Shown here piece by piece: positions 1 through 8,136 of a DNA stretch of 24,807 bases. The DNA lies in NCBI GenBank assembly GCA_903879765.1, contig CAIRMS010000104.1, forward strand, positions 1 to 24,807. Reading direction: 5' to 3'. Source of the stretch: an uncultured Flavobacteriales bacterium (GTDB lineage Bacteria > Bacteroidota > Bacteroidia > Flavobacteriales_D > Crocinitomicaceae). The number at the start of each line of letters is the position of its first letter. Positions within the stretch are counted from its first letter, which is position 1. A program made the translations under genes and the position numbers. The notes under the pieces are model-generated. The model was given only the letters and a program-made list of their open reading frames with translations, ran no database searches and was not told where the DNA came from.

Positions 1-193
1 CAGCATTTACATCTGGTAAAGCCAATACTGTCAATAACATTTGATCGGAGTTTGTACAGTTGTTCGCTCCTACTGCCGTTACTGTGTACGTTGCAGATGA
101 ACCTGGTACAAACGCTACGTTATTTGAAACGTTATTGTTCCATGTAATGAATCCATTACTTGTTGCTGATAATGTTACAGGTAAACCTGAACA
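1..193 (-). repeat. Near-identical DNA tract shared with 8796-8988
   Basis: Bases 1-120 match 8796-8915 without a difference that I can see. Bases 121-192 differ at three positions, all apparently silent. Identity then falls abruptly after about 193. The tract continues to the window edge, so its full length is unknown. It looks like a recent gene-conversion or duplication patch between the two giant adhesin genes. Confidence 0.9.
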
Positions 194-1640
194 AGAAGCG
201 ATATCTGGACCAGCATTTACCGTTGGAATTGGCAATACCGTTACCGAAGTTGACTGAGATACATTTCCACAAGCATTTGAAGCTACGTATGTCAAGTTAA
301 CCACCACTGGATCATTTGATGTCGGTGTATACGTCACTGTACCGTTTGAAACGTTTGGTGAAATTGTTCCAAAACCATTTGATGTCGTCCAGAATCCACC
401 CATACTGTTTGTAGATGCAGCACTCAAGGTTGCTGGTGCATTCGCACAAATCACTTGGCTTCCGCTTACAGTTACTGTTGGTCCTGTACTTACTGTAACA
501 ACAACTTGGTCTTGGTTTGTACAACCATTTGCTCCTGTTCCAGTCACCGTATACGTTGTTGTTGCATTCGGGTAGAAAGGAATCGCTTGCGTGATACCGT
601 TATTCCAAGAATATGAAACTGCACCTGTTGCATTCAATGTTGCGCTTAATCCAGCACAAACTGTAATGTCATTTCCAGCATTTACTGTTGGCAATGCCAA
701 TACGTTCACAACTACTTGGTCTTGGTTTGTACAACCGTTAGCACCTGTTGCAGTTACTGTGTACGTAGCAGTTGCTGTTGGAGTAAACTGTTGACCATTC
801 GTTACATTGTTGTTCCATTGGAAACCTGTAACAGCTGTTGGAGTATTCGCAGTAGTTTGAGCAAATAGAATTGCTGGTGTAGTAGCACAAATCGTTTGAT
901 CGATACCACCATTCACGATTGGCTGTGGCAATACGTTTACGTTTACGTCATCGAAATTGTGACATCCGTTGATGTCCACACCGTCAACTGTATAAGTAGC
1001 AGTTGAAGAAGGGAAGAATGGAGTCGCGTTTGTGACGTTGTTTGTCCAAGTATACGTTAATGCTCCTGCACCAGACAAGATAGCTGGAGAAGCATTACAG
1101 ATTGTTTGATCAACACCTGCGTTTACGATAGGTAATGCCCAAACTGTCAGTTGAACTTGGTCATCATTTGTACAACCAACAGAGTTAGCTACTCCTACGT
1201 TGTATACATAAGTACCAGGAACCGTTGGTGTAACAGTTAGGTTACCACTTAACACTGGAGCAGAAATTCCACTTCCATTGTAAGAAGTCATTGACCATGT
1301 AAATGGCGCTAAACCATTTGCTGTAAATGATGCCGTTTCACCGAAACAAATAGCTTGATCAACACCTGCAGCTGCTACTGGAATTGTTGAATATGTTAAG
1401 GCTAATGTATCGTAGTTAATACAACCATTACCATCTGTTCCAATCACACTGAACGTTCCAGAAGCACCAACTGCAAATGGCAATGCATTTTGGACACCCG
1501 TTACTGGACCCGACCATGCATATGAACCAGTTGCACCAGCACCTATTGCTGTTACAGTTGCTTGTTCTGTCGCATTGTTTGAACATATCAAGATATCGGT
1601 ACCTGCATTAATTGTAGGTAAAGCCCAGATTGTAACAGGA
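1..1640 (-). repeat. Array of about 70-residue Ig/PKD-like repeats in the partial adhesin
   Basis: Tandem coding repeats of roughly 210 nt. The block starting near 504 recurs near 714, exactly 210 nt away. Each unit reads roughly NAGxDxxxC, then WNN, then TYTVxGxxxNGC and a DQVVVxV strand, ending in LP, with one Cys near each end that could form a disulfide. The array matches 8796 to about 10425 in the neighbouring gene; the coordinate offset is 8795 at the left and 8786 at the right, so the net difference is only three codons. Confidence 0.85.
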
Positions 1641-4600
1641 GCCGTTGTGTTTGAAACTGAACAACCTGTAATTGAGTTCGTAGCTTGTACAGTGTATGTA
1701 GCAGTTGTATTTGTTGTTCCAGGGTTAGAAACAACAGTTGACGCAGTTGTACCATTTTGGTTCAATGAAGGCCATGTCCAAGCTAACGTTGGTGTATAAT
1801 TCGTTCCTGTTGTTCCACCCATTTGAATCATAGGACGATTATTGGTTACAGTACCATTTGTCGTAGCTGCACAGACACCTGCAGCATCCGAATTCCAGTA
1901 GTGTGCTGCACCGGTAAATGCGTTTGTCCAAGTAGCAACAGCATTGTTTGTATACGCACCATTATTGAAACAAATTTCAATAACCACATTTGACGTTCCA
2001 TCCCATGCAAATGGTGTTAAATTGAACGTATTGTTTGCATATCCTGTTAATGTTGAAGGCACGTATGAAGGACTAAAGAAAACCTGAGAAAGCCCTGTTT
2101 CAAACGTTGTTGTTAACGCTGTAACAACTGTATTCTTCATTAAAATGGTATAATCAGTAAGCGCAGTTGTAATAGGCGTTGTTACGTCAAATGCTAACGA
2201 TGTTATATTTCCAGCAGAAAAACCTGCTGCAGTTAATTCAGCTGCTGTATATAGGAACTGTTGTTTAGCACCCCAGTACCAGTTTCCGAATGGTGAAGGG
2301 TAAGTTGTAGTCGTATTCGAACCTGTACTTGCAGGACCTGGTATACCTGTTACTGGAGTTAATGTTGAACTCGCCGCTGACAAGTTAACCGTTCCACCAG
2401 AACATACTGCTGTTGGATTCGCCACCGTAGAATTAATCATTGGCAATGAATTCGTTGTAACAACTAGTGTTGCCTGATTTTGGCACAACTGACCTGTTGT
2501 TTGAACAGCAGTCAATAAATACGTTGTTGTAATAGCCGGTGCATTTGCTGTTGCATTAGCTGGATTAAATGTATATCCTGCAGTTGGCGTACCCGCAACT
2601 GATGATGTATTTGTCCAAGTGTAATTATCGAAACTTGTAGAACCATCCACCAATGTTACCAATGCCGTAGGCAAAGCCGAACAGTTTGTAGCCGTTGAAG
2701 CTGAAAGCGTCAATGCTGGTGCTGCTGCCACCGTAACAAGTACTGGTGCTGCATCACTTTGACATCCTGTAGAAGGATTTGTTGTTGTTACATATAATGT
2801 AGATGTTGTTCCAATTGTCGCAGCGTACGTATTTGCTGTTGTAGATTGTAACGCTGTTCCTAAAGCTGAAGTCGCATACCAGTTATATGTTGGTGTTGTG
2901 AACGCATTTGGATCTGAAACAGAAGCCGCTGGTACTTGAACACCACAATGTGTACTGTTCACCGCAATTGGCGTTAAGAACGCTGGTTGAATTGTAATTG
3001 GAGCTGTCGCCAATGAATTCACACAACCCGTCGCTGCTTCTACAGCTGTTATTGTCCAAGACTGTGTAATTGGAGCTGCAGTTGTGTTCGTTGCGATTGT
3101 CGTACCATTCATTGTGTTCACTACAGGCGTAGCGTTCCAAGAATATGTGTAAGGAATTGCTGGTTGACTTTGGATATTCACTAAATAGTCTTCTGTTTCA
3201 CCTGAACCTAAAGATGTACATGCATCTCCTGATCCATTTGGATTTCCTGACAATCTACTTCTGATTCTCATTTTCGTTAATCCCATTTGAGCGTTAGCAG
3301 GGATCGTTACGTTAATTGTTACAGTTGCTCCAACTGCTGCTGCTAAGGCAACTTGTTGCCATTCGCTCGCTGTCAATTGACCATCACGGTTGTAATCAAT
3401 CCAAACAGAAATGATTGCTGCGGATGTTCCATTTACAACTGTTAACGGCAATGTTTGACCTGGCTGAACATTCGTAGTTGCCGTATAATTCGTATAGTAT
3501 GGTGTTGCTGTTGGATTCGAAGTTGCTGAATTGTTATTAATCGTTCCAAAAGTTACTTGGTTGAAGAAACCACCACCAAAGTTATTTGTTGTACAGTATC
3601 CTGCAGGTAACGTTTGTGGTCCAGAAACAATACTAGAAGCCGTTAAGTCAACAGTTGCATTGTGACATGCTGTTAATGGAGTTGCAGTTGCACTTGTTAT
3701 AACTGGTAAAGCATTTACCGTAAGATTCACCGTTTTAATTTCCGTACAAATACCATTCGTACCAGTTACTGTGAAAGGATAAACTCCAGCTGCTGTTGGT
3801 GTCGTTGATAAAACTGAACCTGTTACAGGTGCAGAAATTCCACTTCCTGTGTATGATGCGATATCCCAAGTATATGCATACGCTGGATTCGCAGTAGAAC
3901 TAGCTGTTGTTGTGAATGGTTGACCAAAACAAATTCCAGGTGTTAAACCTGATGTAACTGTAATTGGATCCGGTTGAGAAACTGTTATAACCACTGGAGA
4001 AGTTGCACTTAAACATCCATTTGTACCTGCTTCTGATACATACAATGTTGTGTTTGCTGAAAGGGCTGTGCCGTATGTTGTTGCACCTGCAACTTGAGAA
4101 GCAGTTTGAATAACAAGGTTATCAAATAACATTTGCATTGAAATACCACCAGTTCTACCAGCAATGGCATGTTTCCATGTAGCTTTATTCTCATTGATGT
4201 AAGATGATGGTAAAGCAATGTTATTCATAATTACCGTTCCATTCAACGTAAGTGTAACACCACCTTGTGCATTGATATCAATCGTTACGTGGTTATTTGC
4301 TGAACCTACCCATGATGTATTCGGAACATATGCAAGTACACCTGGTGAAGTTGCATTAAATGTAGCCGCTGTATTATTGTATAACAAATAAATACCAGCT
4401 TGATTTGGCATCACGTTATCGTACGCATCAAAACTGATTTTCAATTTTGAACCTGAACCTTTCTCTGCTGTTGGTACAGTTGATGCAGCATTTACATCAC
4501 TTGCAAAACTATAACTGAAACCATCCGCTCCTCCTACTGGTGTAGTCGTTACGTCGAAGTCAACTTTGTATACTTGCGCATTGATACCTGCATCAACTGT

Positions 4601-7600
4601 AATTCCACCCAATTGACTTGTAGTGTTCGGTGTAATTTGCAATTGACCTGGTGTCGCAGATAAACTTGCTACTCCTGATAATGTTGCTCCAGCACCAATT
4701 GTTAAATTGGCGAAGTCATTTGTATAAAACGTTGTGTAAGCACCTGTCGGTGGAGATTGTAATAAGTTACTGCCATTCGCAGAACCATACCAATAGAATT
4801 GACCGTTTCCAGCTGCACCTGCACCTGAAGCTACAGAAGCAAGAGGTACAGAAGTACCACACTGAGAACTATTCGTAGCGATTGGAGCCGTCGGCAATGC
4901 AAGTACGTTTACAGTTGTTGGTGATGAATTCACTGTACAACCAAGAGAAGTTACTGTACCAACGTAATCGTCGTTTACAATCGGGTTAATTGTTGCTGGA
5001 TTTCCTGTTGCAAGACCTGTCACTGTAGTCGAAGACCAAGAAACAGATGTAATTGCTGGAGGAACACCACCACCAGGAATTGAACTAACGATGTTTAACA
5101 TGTAATCCTCATACTCACCATATCCAATCGGACTCACGTAAGTTGGCATTAATCCTTCAATACACACCACACGCATTCTCGTTAAACCATTAAATGCTGT
5201 TGCAGGAATCGTGAAAAACCCAGTTTCTGTATGAGGACCTAAAGCAGTAGCTCCAGCAGCGTAAGCCACTTCACCTGCATCTGTGAATGAACCATTTCTA
5301 TTGTAGTCAATGAAAATTGCCATTGAATTGTTATAAAAAGCAGTTGGAGACGTAGTAAGACTTGTTAGCGAGAAAGAATAAGCTGAACCTGCATTCATCG
5401 TGTACGGACCAAACGACGTAAAATCAGAATAAGATCCAAGTGTACCCGTTGCAGCACCAATAGTACCCGCACCAGTGTTAATTGTCGTTGAATTGTTTAA
5501 AAGCACTGTTGAAGAAGCAAGGTCCGTAATGGTTACGTTTCCTAAGTCTTCATCAGCTAGTGCATTATTTACTACTGGCGTAGTATATAAAGTGGAAGCT
5601 TGTGTTGGTGCCAAACCACCAGAAAGAATCGCTGTTAAACCTGTTGAAGTTCCTGCACAAATTAACGCACCAGAGTTTGTTGCAAAAGCAGTAATTCCTA
5701 GTAAACTTTGATCTTGATACGTTGCTCCTGTATAAGGAATTACCAAACCAAAACTATTTGTTGCAACGATTCCCCATGTTACAACGGCATTTACCGGAGT
5801 AGCAACAGGTATTGTCGCTTCGTATGTTGTTCCACTTGTATTTGTCATTGCGATAGGTGCTTGCGCCACTCCGTTAAAAGAGTAACCCAATACAACACTA
5901 GCAATCGTTCCTGATCCAGGAGTAACGTTAACAACCACAGGGTGAGATGTCGCAGTTGCACAGTTATAAGGAGTAATACTTCCAAAAGTAAGAACTGGCG
6001 CAAAAATAGGCGTTGCATCGAATTCATCCGCCCCGATATCTGGGTTAGATGCCCCACCATTTACAGATCCAACCGGACCTGGACGTAATTGGTTGTCAAT
6101 ATCATTTGTTACTAAGGTCACACCTACTGGCGCACCTGCAGACTCCAATGGAGTTGGCGCAGTTGTTATGTGAAGGTCGTTGGCACTCACAAAGTTTGGC
6201 GCAACGTTGAATGTATTTATGTCCTTACCAGTAGCAACTTGCCAGTTAGCCAATGTTGCTTGTGGCAATGCATTATAGAAACCGATGATTCCTGCTGGTG
6301 CCGAATAGTTATTATTATTAACCGCCGCTGTACTGATGTTCGCAATGTTCGCTGAATAAATCGCATAAGAACCAGCTCCAACACCATTATTGACTACGAT
6401 GTTATTTAAGAACTGAGCGAATGTCATGGTAGACACTAAATAAACACCATGCTGTGCATAGTTTGCTGTAGCACCATTGGTAGCTGCACTTACCAAAATG
6501 GTATTATTAATAACACGTGCATTTGTTGCTCCTCCAGAAAAACGAAGACCAGTTGCAATAAACGTAGTAGTCGCTGATGTTGAATACCTTGACGCAACTA
6601 TGTTGTTAATCATGTTATTTGCAATAAGGAAGTTATCACATTGTGCTGCTCCAGATATATTAATACCATATGCACCATATCCAGACGTTGTTGGCTGCAT
6701 AACATCGTGAATGTTATTTCTTAACACACGGATACCTGAGTTTATTGTCCCTAAATCAATTCCAGAAACTGTCGAAGAAAAACCCGCTCCTGTAGCACTT
6801 ACATCCCCACAACGAACGTCGTTTCCTTCAATTAGAGAAGTAGTCGTTCCACCCGTAATGTTTGAGTAAGAAACGAAGATACCATTTTGTCCTACGTTGT
6901 CAGCCAATGTTGCAGAACCAATGATGTTGTTAGTTACATAAATTCCTGTATTTGGAATTGTTGCCAATGCTCCGTTTAAATGAATACCACGGTAACAACG
7001 GCGAATTTCATTGTTATCGATTGTTGTATTTAAATTTCCGTACGCTCCTGTTGCTAAACTTGTAGTTGAGTAATTAGATGCATTGATACCATAACTCATG
7101 GTAGTCTGAATACCACTCGATCTTGAACCGACAATCACACAATTCTTAACTGTGTTGTTATTAGCACCACCAGTTCCTAATGTATTGGATGATGAGATTC
7201 GAATAACTGCTGTAATAATGGTAGTTGATGCTGAAGTTGCCATTTGAAAAGTCAAGTTACGCACACCTGCAGTCGCGGGATCGTCACCATCTATTGTTAC
7301 ATTGTCAGCACCATTTAATTCGATTAAACCTCTGTTTGTTGTTGGAATGGCAGCTGAGTTAACAGTTACGTTTCCTGAAGGTTTAATGTTAACGGCTGTG
7401 TAATTAGACGTTCCGCCACTCGCTAACAAAGCAACTACAGCTGCCGGTTCGGTTGTGTTTGCTGAAATCGTTAAATTAACAACACCTTGATGCGTTCCTA
7501 AGTTAATCGCAGCAAATGCCGCACTTACGGTTGCATAAGTACCAGTTGGTGTTCCAGCAGTTGCTACAACGTTCACCTGTGCTTGTAAACTTGAAACCAT

Positions 7601-7666
7601 CAACATCACTACTGAAAAGACAGTGGCAATAAATCGTAATGGTTTAAAAATAGTAAAGTTTCCCAT
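1..7666 (-). CDS. Giant multidomain T9SS-type surface adhesin, C-terminus beyond window edge
   Basis: Probable secreted cell-surface adhesin. The frame is open from ATG at 7666 to base 1 (2555 complete codons) without a stop; the C-terminus lies outside the window. Residues 1-30 form a signal peptide (charged start, hydrophobic core, cleavage near SLQA/Q). Residues about 100-545 are an Asn-rich right-handed beta-helix-like region ending in a DIGADEF motif. Further modules are a GEVED-like domain ending about residue 860 (GEYEDY), a LamG/L-type-lectin-like sandwich (about 975-1175), a second GEVED-like domain ending about 1498 (GETEDY), an unnamed beta-sandwich with WDGTSN and EICFN (about 1780-1950), and from about 2010 a run of Ig/PKD-like repeats with paired Cys. 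The repeat part is collinear with the neighbouring giant gene, in the same frame. A T9SS sorting tail is expected off the edge but not seen. The ligand is unknown. Confidence 0.9.
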   Translation of the reverse strand, partial: MGNFTIFKPLRFIATVFSVVMLMVSSLQAQVNVVATAGTPTGTYATVSAAFAAINLGTHQGVVNLTISANTTEPAAVVALLASGGTSNYTAVNIKPSGNVTVNSAAIPTTNRGLIELNGADNVTIDGDDPATAGVRNLTFQMATSASTTIITAVIRISSSNTLGTGGANNNTVKNCVIVGSRSSGIQTTMSYGINASNYSTTSLATGAYGNLNTTIDNNEIRRCYRGIHLNGALATIPNTGIYVTNNIIGSATLADNVGQNGIFVSYSNITGGTTTSLIEGNDVRCGDVSATGAGFSSTVSGIDLGTINSGIRVLRNNIHDVMQPTTSGYGAYGINISGAAQCDNFLIANNMINNIVASRYSTSATTTFIATGLRFSGGATNARVINNTILVSAATNGATANYAQHGVYLVSTMTFAQFLNNIVVNNGVGAGSYAIYSANIANISTAAVNNNNYSAPAGIIGFYNALPQATLANWQVATGKDINTFNVAPNFVSANDLHITTAPTPLESAGAPVGVTLVTNDIDNQLRPGPVGSVNGGASNPDIGADEFDATPIFAPVLTFGSITPYNCATATSHPVVVNVTPGSGTIASVVLGYSFNGVAQAPIAMTNTSGTTYEATIPVATPVNAVVTWGIVATNSFGLVIPYTGATYQDQSLLGITAFATNSGALICAGTSTGLTAILSGGLAPTQASTLYTTPVVNNALADEDLGNVTITDLASSTVLLNNSTTINTGAGTIGAATGTLGSYSDFTSFGPYTMNAGSAYSFSLTSLTTSPTAFYNNSMAIFIDYNRNGSFTDAGEVAYAAGATALGPHTETGFFTIPATAFNGLTRMRVVCIEGLMPTYVSPIGYGEYEDYMLNIVSSIPGGGVPPAITSVSWSSTTVTGLATGNPATINPIVNDDYVGTVTSLGCTVNSSPTTVNVLALPTAPIATNSSQCGTSVPLASVASGAGAAGNGQFYWYGSANGSNLLQSPPTGAYTTFYTNDFANLTIGAGATLSGVASLSATPGQLQITPNTTSQLGGITVDAGINAQVYKVDFDVTTTPVGGADGFSYSFASDVNAASTVPTAEKGSGSKLKISFDAYDNVMPNQAGIYLLYNNTAATFNATSPGVLAYVPNTSWVGSANNHVTIDINAQGGVTLTLNGTVIMNNIALPSSYINENKATWKHAIAGRTGGISMQMLFDNLVIQTASQVAGATTYGTALSANTTLYVSEAGTNGCLSATSPVVITVSQPDPITVTSGLTPGICFGQPFTTTASSTANPAYAYTWDIASYTGSGISAPVTGSVLSTTPTAAGVYPFTVTGTNGICTEIKTVNLTVNALPVITSATATPLTACHNATVDLTASSIVSGPQTLPAGYCTTNNFGGGFFNQVTFGTINNNSATSNPTATPYYTNYTATTNVQPGQTLPLTVVNGTSAAIISVWIDYNRDGQLTASEWQQVALAAAVGATVTINVTIPANAQMGLTKMRIRSRLSGNPNGSGDACTSLGSGETEDYLVNIQSQPAIPYTYSWNATPVVNTMNGTTIATNTTAAPITQSWTITAVEAATGCVNSLATAPITIQPAFLTPIAVNSTHCGVQVPAASVSDPNAFTTPTYNWYATSALGTALQSTTANTYAATIGTTSTLYVTTTNPSTGCQSDAAPVLVTVAAAPALTLSASTATNCSALPTALVTLVDGSTSFDNYTWTNTSSVAGTPTAGYTFNPANATANAPAITTTYLLTAVQTTGQLCQNQATLVVTTNSLPMINSTVANPTAVCSGGTVNLSAASSTLTPVTGIPGPASTGSNTTTTYPSPFGNWYWGAKQQFLYTAAELTAAGFSAGNITSLAFDVTTPITTALTDYTILMKNTVVTALTTTFETGLSQVFFSPSYVPSTLTGYANNTFNLTPFAWDGTSNVVIEICFNNGAYTNNAVATWTNAFTGAAHYWNSDAAGVCAATTNGTVTNNRPMIQMGGTTGTNYTPTLAWTWPSLNQNGTTASTVVSNPGTTNTTATYTVQATNSITGCSVSNTTAPVTIWALPTINAGTDILICSNNATEQATVTAIGAGATGSYAWSGPVTGVQNALPFAVGASGTFSVIGTDGNGCINYDTLALTYSTIPVAAAGVDQAICFGETASFTANGLAPFTWSMTSYNGSGISAPVLSGNLTVTPTVPGTYVYNVGVANSVGCTNDDQVQLTVWALPIVNAGVDQTICNASPAILSGAGALTYTWTNNVTNATPFFPSSTATYTVDGVDINGCHNFDDVNVNVLPQPIVNGGIDQTICATTPAILFAQTTANTPTAVTGFQWNNNVTNGQQFTPTATATYTVTATGANGCTNQDQVVVNVLALPTVNAGNDITVCAGLSATLNATGAVSYSWNNGITQAIPFYPNATTTYTVTGTGANGCTNQDQVVVTVSTGPTVTVSGSQVICANAPATLSAASTNSMGGFWTTSNGFGTISPNVSNGTVTYTPTSNDPVVVNLTYVASNACGNVSQSTSVTVLPIPTVNAGPDIASCSGLPVTLSATSNGFITWNNNVSNNVAFVPGSSATYTVTAVGANNCTNSDQMLLTVLALPDVNA

Positions 7667-7688
7667 GATCATAATAATTTTAGTGTTG

Positions 7689-7719
7689 CAAATGTATCAT
7701 TTAAAGTTTAAAAATCAAA
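7689..7719 (-). promoter_or_regulatory. Bacteroidota promoter of the partial adhesin gene
   Basis: Read on the minus strand, a -33 TTTG (7719-7716) is followed by a 19-nt spacer and a perfect -7 TACATTTG (7696-7689), matching the TAnnTTTG consensus. The start codon is 22 nt downstream, which gives a short A/T-rich leader without an evident Shine-Dalgarno sequence. The same layout stands before the other giant gene. Confidence 0.8.
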
Positions 7720-7755
7720 ACCCAAACTTTTAATTCTGTTTTTTTCCGTTCAAAT

Positions 7756-7838
7756 GTATTTGGAACTTTTATCTATTTGTTTCTCAAGCCTGAAGGCTGA
7801 TGCAAAAGAAAAATTGAAAGACTTTGGTTTCCAAATAC
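7756..7838. repeat. Inverted repeat, 10-bp arms
   Basis: The arms are GTATTTGGAA (7756-7765) and TTCCAAATAC (7829-7838), separated by 63 nt. The outer flanks (CAAAT before, ATTTG after) extend the symmetry with a short interruption. A tight AGCC/GGCT hairpin lies inside. The function is unknown; it could be an RNA fold, a protein-binding site or a remnant. Confidence 0.5.
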
Positions 7839-7976
7839 TTGATTTGAATTCATTAGTTGAGCCCTAACTCTCTACAAATAAAAGAACTAACTTTTGCGAG
7901 TTAAGGCTAAAACCAATGGCGTTTTAAAAAGATTCGGGGGGCTATTAATGCTGATTCTAAGTGGACTGCATTTTCT

Positions 7977-8049
7977 AATAAACGAAACACAAATGTTTAA
8001 CAACTTTTAAAAATTGCTCTTATAAAATCACAAAGCTTTTTCGTTTATT
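7977..8049. repeat. Inverted repeat, 11-bp arms
   Basis: The arms are AATAAACGAAA (7977-7987) and TTTCGTTTATT (8039-8049), with an A/T-rich 51-nt spacer. It sits just downstream of the terminator of the upstream adhesin gene. It has no reading frame and no recognised RNA family. Confidence 0.5.
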
Positions 8050-8089
8050 CTGGAGCAAAGCGAAGCGCTAAACACAGATGTTTTTAAAC

Positions 8090-8116
8090 AAAAAAAGCCA
8101 CCTCCGGGTGGCTTTT
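8090..8116 (-). terminator. Intrinsic terminator of the complete giant adhesin gene
   Basis: The perfect stem GCCACC (8097-8102) and GGTGGC (8107-8112), with a 4-nt loop, is extended by A/T pairs. On the minus strand it is followed by a run of T (8096-8090). It begins about 20 nt after the stop codon at 8137-8139, so the upstream giant gene is probably a single transcription unit. Confidence 0.92.
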
Positions 8117-8136
8117 GACTATTGATAGGGTTCTGA

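Larger units (their letters stand above)
7667..8136. other. 470-bp intergenic region between the two giant genes
   Basis: No credible coding sequence is seen. At its left end lies the promoter of the downstream adhesin (7689-7719), and at its right end the intrinsic terminator of the upstream adhesin (8090-8116). Between them are two separate inverted-repeat pairs (7756-7838 and 7977-8049), a small hairpin AGCC-TGAA-GGCT (7787-7798), and an extra TACATTTG on the minus strand (7758-7751) that lacks a -33 at the right spacing. Confidence 0.75.

Noticed and set aside
60..257. Plus-strand frame with a twin at 8855-9052, which could look like a duplicated small gene.
   Set aside because: Both are antisense shadows of the homologous stalk repeat; the duplication is explained by the minus-strand adhesins.
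1..1640. Regular direct repeats that might suggest a CRISPR array or satellite.
   Set aside because: The period is about 210 nt, the repeats are translated in a single open frame, and they diverge as protein repeats do. There are no short identical repeats with unique spacers.
1..7666. Possible frameshift or pseudogene in the partial adhesin.
   Set aside because: The frame set by the ATG at 7666 agrees with the frame of the paralogue-matching sequence at base 1, and readable domains fill the interval, so the gene appears intact within the window.
7667..8136. Insertion-sequence remnant between the giant genes.
   Set aside because: No transposase fragment or target duplication is visible; inverted repeats alone in A/T-rich DNA are not enough.
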